From the NCBI RefSeq assembly GCF_000150275.1, contig NW_002060974.1:279744-343743 (forward strand): a stretch of 64,000 nucleotides of DNA. Direction: 5' to 3'. The stretch's first letter is position 1. Each line of letters starts with the position of its first letter. Positions 62,120 through 64,000 of this stretch are shown piece after piece. The position numbers were made by a program, and so were the translations under genes. The notes under the pieces are model-generated. The model was given only the letters and a program-made list of their open reading frames with translations. It made no database searches and had not been told where the DNA came from. Source of the DNA: Trichoplax adhaerens. Its lineage: Eukaryota > Placozoa > Uniplacotomia > Trichoplacea > Trichoplacidae.

Positions 62120-63079
62120 TTAGCTAAGCAAACTGAATTTACTTTTGGTCTGTAACCATAATTTACTCCGAATTTGTCTATCAAATATTAAATAAAGGAC
62201 TGGATTAAGAACGTTCAATGCTGTTGTAACTATATTACCAATATAAAAGAAGAGAAAGAGCACTAAGTTATCTAATGCGGTTTGACGTATACTTTTAGTA
62301 CGAAATCCTATGAGAATTGCAGAAATAAAATTTGGCGTTACTATAAGGGCGTAACATATGGCTAGGCTAATTAACATCTTAATAAATCTCATTTTCTTCT
62401 GGTGATCTTGCTCAAGTTGATCCGATGTCCAAAAGCCAGGTCGAACGTATTTCTTTTGAGAAACTGATATGCTAATATATGAAATTGCGATGATCGTAAC
62501 AGGTATTAAAAACAGGACTATACCAAGTGTCGCAACAACGATAGCTTTTTTAGAATCCATATTTACGAGATCACACAGTAAGGGTGCGTCTGGGTACCCG
62601 ACAAAGTATGATCCAAATAGTAATGATAGTATTGTTGCTACTATCCAAATAAGAATTTCACTTATTACTAGAAATTTTACTTTATGGTAACGATAAAATA
62701 ATGACAGAGGTCGCACAATAGCAAAATAACGATCAACCGCGATTAAAGCTAAATTCATTAGAGAAATTCCGTTTGATATGGGTCCAATGCTCATAGCTAT
62801 GAAGCACCATGCCGCACCACTTTGATAATCTAGGCTATCAAATACTGCAAAATAATATCCAATGATTGATTTTAGCGACGACACAATATCAGATATCGCT
62901 GATATACATAACAGGCGATAAGTAGTCTTAAAGAAATCACGATCGGTAAGAAGTAATTCGACTATTGCAATATTTATAATCAATCCAGCCGTAGTGATAG
63001 GAAGAACGCCAATAATAACATCATGGTAAATTCTTGATGCAAGTTTCAAGTTTATTGTTGTATTATTGTAAGCGTCCAT
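62120..63079 (-). CDS. Rhodopsin-like (class A) GPCR, intronless
   Basis: 319-residue receptor, paralogue of the one at 47429. N-terminal sequons at Asn5 and Asn6; TM1 Asn36; TM2 Asp64; Cys92 (TM3) and Cys169 (extracellular loop 2) for the conserved disulphide; DRY at 116-118 (VDRYFAIVRP); TM4 Trp145; TM5 Pro193; TM6 without CWxP (CYALIVTP); TM7 with a normal NPxxY (NPVLY, 292-296). The loops after TM1 (FFKTTYRLL) and before TM6 (YVRPGFWTSDQL) are the family signature shared with the other copies. No introns. Ligand unknown. The ATG at 63079 gives the same N-terminal length as the paralogue. Confidence 0.88.
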   Translation of the reverse strand: MDAYNNTTINLKLASRIYHDVIIGVLPITTAGLIINIAIVELLLTDRDFFKTTYRLLCISAISDIVSSLKSIIGYYFAVFDSLDYQSGAAWCFIAMSIGPISNGISLMNLALIAVDRYFAIVRPLSLFYRYHKVKFLVISEILIWIVATILSLLFGSYFVGYPDAPLLCDLVNMDSKKAIVVATLGIVLFLIPVTIIAISYISISVSQKKYVRPGFWTSDQLEQDHQKKMRFIKMLISLAICYALIVTPNFISAILIGFRTKSIRQTALDNLVLFLFFYIGNIVTTALNVLNPVLYLIFDRQIRSKLWLQTKSKFSLLS

Positions 63080-64000
63080 CGTTTACGAATTTGAGCTATA
63101 TTCTGAAAGACAAACAGATAGAAACAGTAAATCTATTTTGTTCCGGTAGAAATATGATAATACAATTTCGAGAGGTAGAGAAATTGGGATCTTTTGGAGG
63201 CAATATTCGGTTCAATCCAATAGCTAATAGGACGAATTTATTATCTGTGGGTGATATTTGCTAATTCGTCGCGTAAATTAGAAAGAATTAATCCTAGCTA
63301 AAAACGCGTTTGCTTATAAACCTTCGTGAGCATAGCGTAACAAAAGAGATAATACTTGTGTAATGAATATAATATTTATTGTTTATAGTCAGTCGTTGAA
63401 TGCAGGTATAAAACTCAAAAGCATATTAAGATATAGATGCCTTTTATGTCTTGGGTTCTTTTAAGCGAATGAATCATTAGGCATGGTACTAGCATTAAAC
63501 AATAAATTTCAAATAATAAATTACAAACTAAAGGTATCAACCTGTTAATCGAAAGAAAAATTAATATATATAATGTGTTTGTAAAGCTAATTCATTTGTA
63601 TTTATAAAATGAATTAATAAATTGTCGCAGTTGCATCACACTGAAACCAAACTTTATCCTCACGCATTAGCTCTGACCCCCTTTGTTATATATTGAAACT
63701 AATTGATTTGATTGATGGAAAACGTATTATAAGAAAAGTAATTGAGCATTTATTAGAATTATCCTCAGAAGACTAGAATGATGACTTATACAGTTTTCGT
63801 AAAACTGATTATAATGGCAATGAAGGGGTCGATTGGATTTAGAGTAAACTGCTCGGTATATAAGCATACCAAATGGATTTTCGAAAAGTGCAAATAAGAA
63901 TAGTATTGATCCTTTTTTCAGGTGATGTTTATACCGTTAATTTAATAAGCTGCTTATAATTTCTAATGTCGTTTCCTTACGGAAATAGCAGTCGGTTGAG
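63080..64000. other. Upstream region of the minus-strand GPCR
   Basis: Presumed promoter and spacer. No clear TATA box at a sensible distance on the minus strand and no other gene recognised to the end of the window. Confidence 0.4.

Overview
The window looks like a piece of an AT-rich animal (metazoan) nuclear genome. Genes are split into short exons of 15-250 bases with GT/AG borders and introns of a few hundred bases, and several gene families are ones known from animals: RIN-type Rab regulators, calcineurin B-homologous protein, the tandem C1 module of novel protein kinase C, and rhodopsin-like GPCRs. Compact introns plus a tandem cluster of intronless GPCRs fit a simple animal such as a placozoan, but that assignment is inference. 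No bacterial operon, rRNA, convincing tRNA or CRISPR array is seen. Because exons are short, most genes here are spliced models assembled by eye from conserved motifs, frame continuity and splice signals.

Left part (about 0.2-30 kb, + strand): three RIN-family loci with a different gene between them. RIN-A (224-7596, 5' end outside the window) and RIN-B (24046-29832) each encode SH2, linker, RIN-homology, VPS9 and Ras-association modules in one continuous frame, with many exons of identical length. RIN-C (19407-22975) shows only an SH2 and an acidic linker. A and B have lost the phosphotyrosine-binding Arg of the SH2 FLVR motif; C keeps it. Between A and C lies a gene (11696-16636) with a TATA box, a death-fold/CARD-like N-terminus and a ZU5/UPA-like C-terminus, followed by a decayed copy of part of its last exon. 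A small hairpin related to TTGTCACAA...TTGTGACAA recurs inside an intron of each of these loci.

Middle part (30-45 kb): a hairpin-forming inverted repeat (30765-30867), a three-copy tandem repeat, a five-exon gene for a kinase-less tandem C1 (diacylglycerol-binding) protein resembling the regulatory part of PKC epsilon/eta (33058-36635, +), and a complete eight-exon CHP1 gene (39117-41575, -; 195 residues). Immediately upstream of CHP1 is a 1.3-kb satellite rich in TACAGT/ACTGTA palindromes.

Right part (45-64 kb): an intronless GPCR cluster. Two genes are intact (47429-48415 +, 62120-63079 -). At least three others are broken (54034 +, 55905 +, 59330 -). Flanking homology shows the first intact gene lies in a segment of about 3.5 kb that was duplicated to 54.5-58.8 kb, where the receptor decayed and a possible solo LTR sits.

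The RIN, C1 and CHP genes are all membrane and trafficking regulators and the CARD/UPA gene looks like a signalling adaptor, but nothing in the sequence shows that they act together; tandem duplication explains the clustering of like genes.
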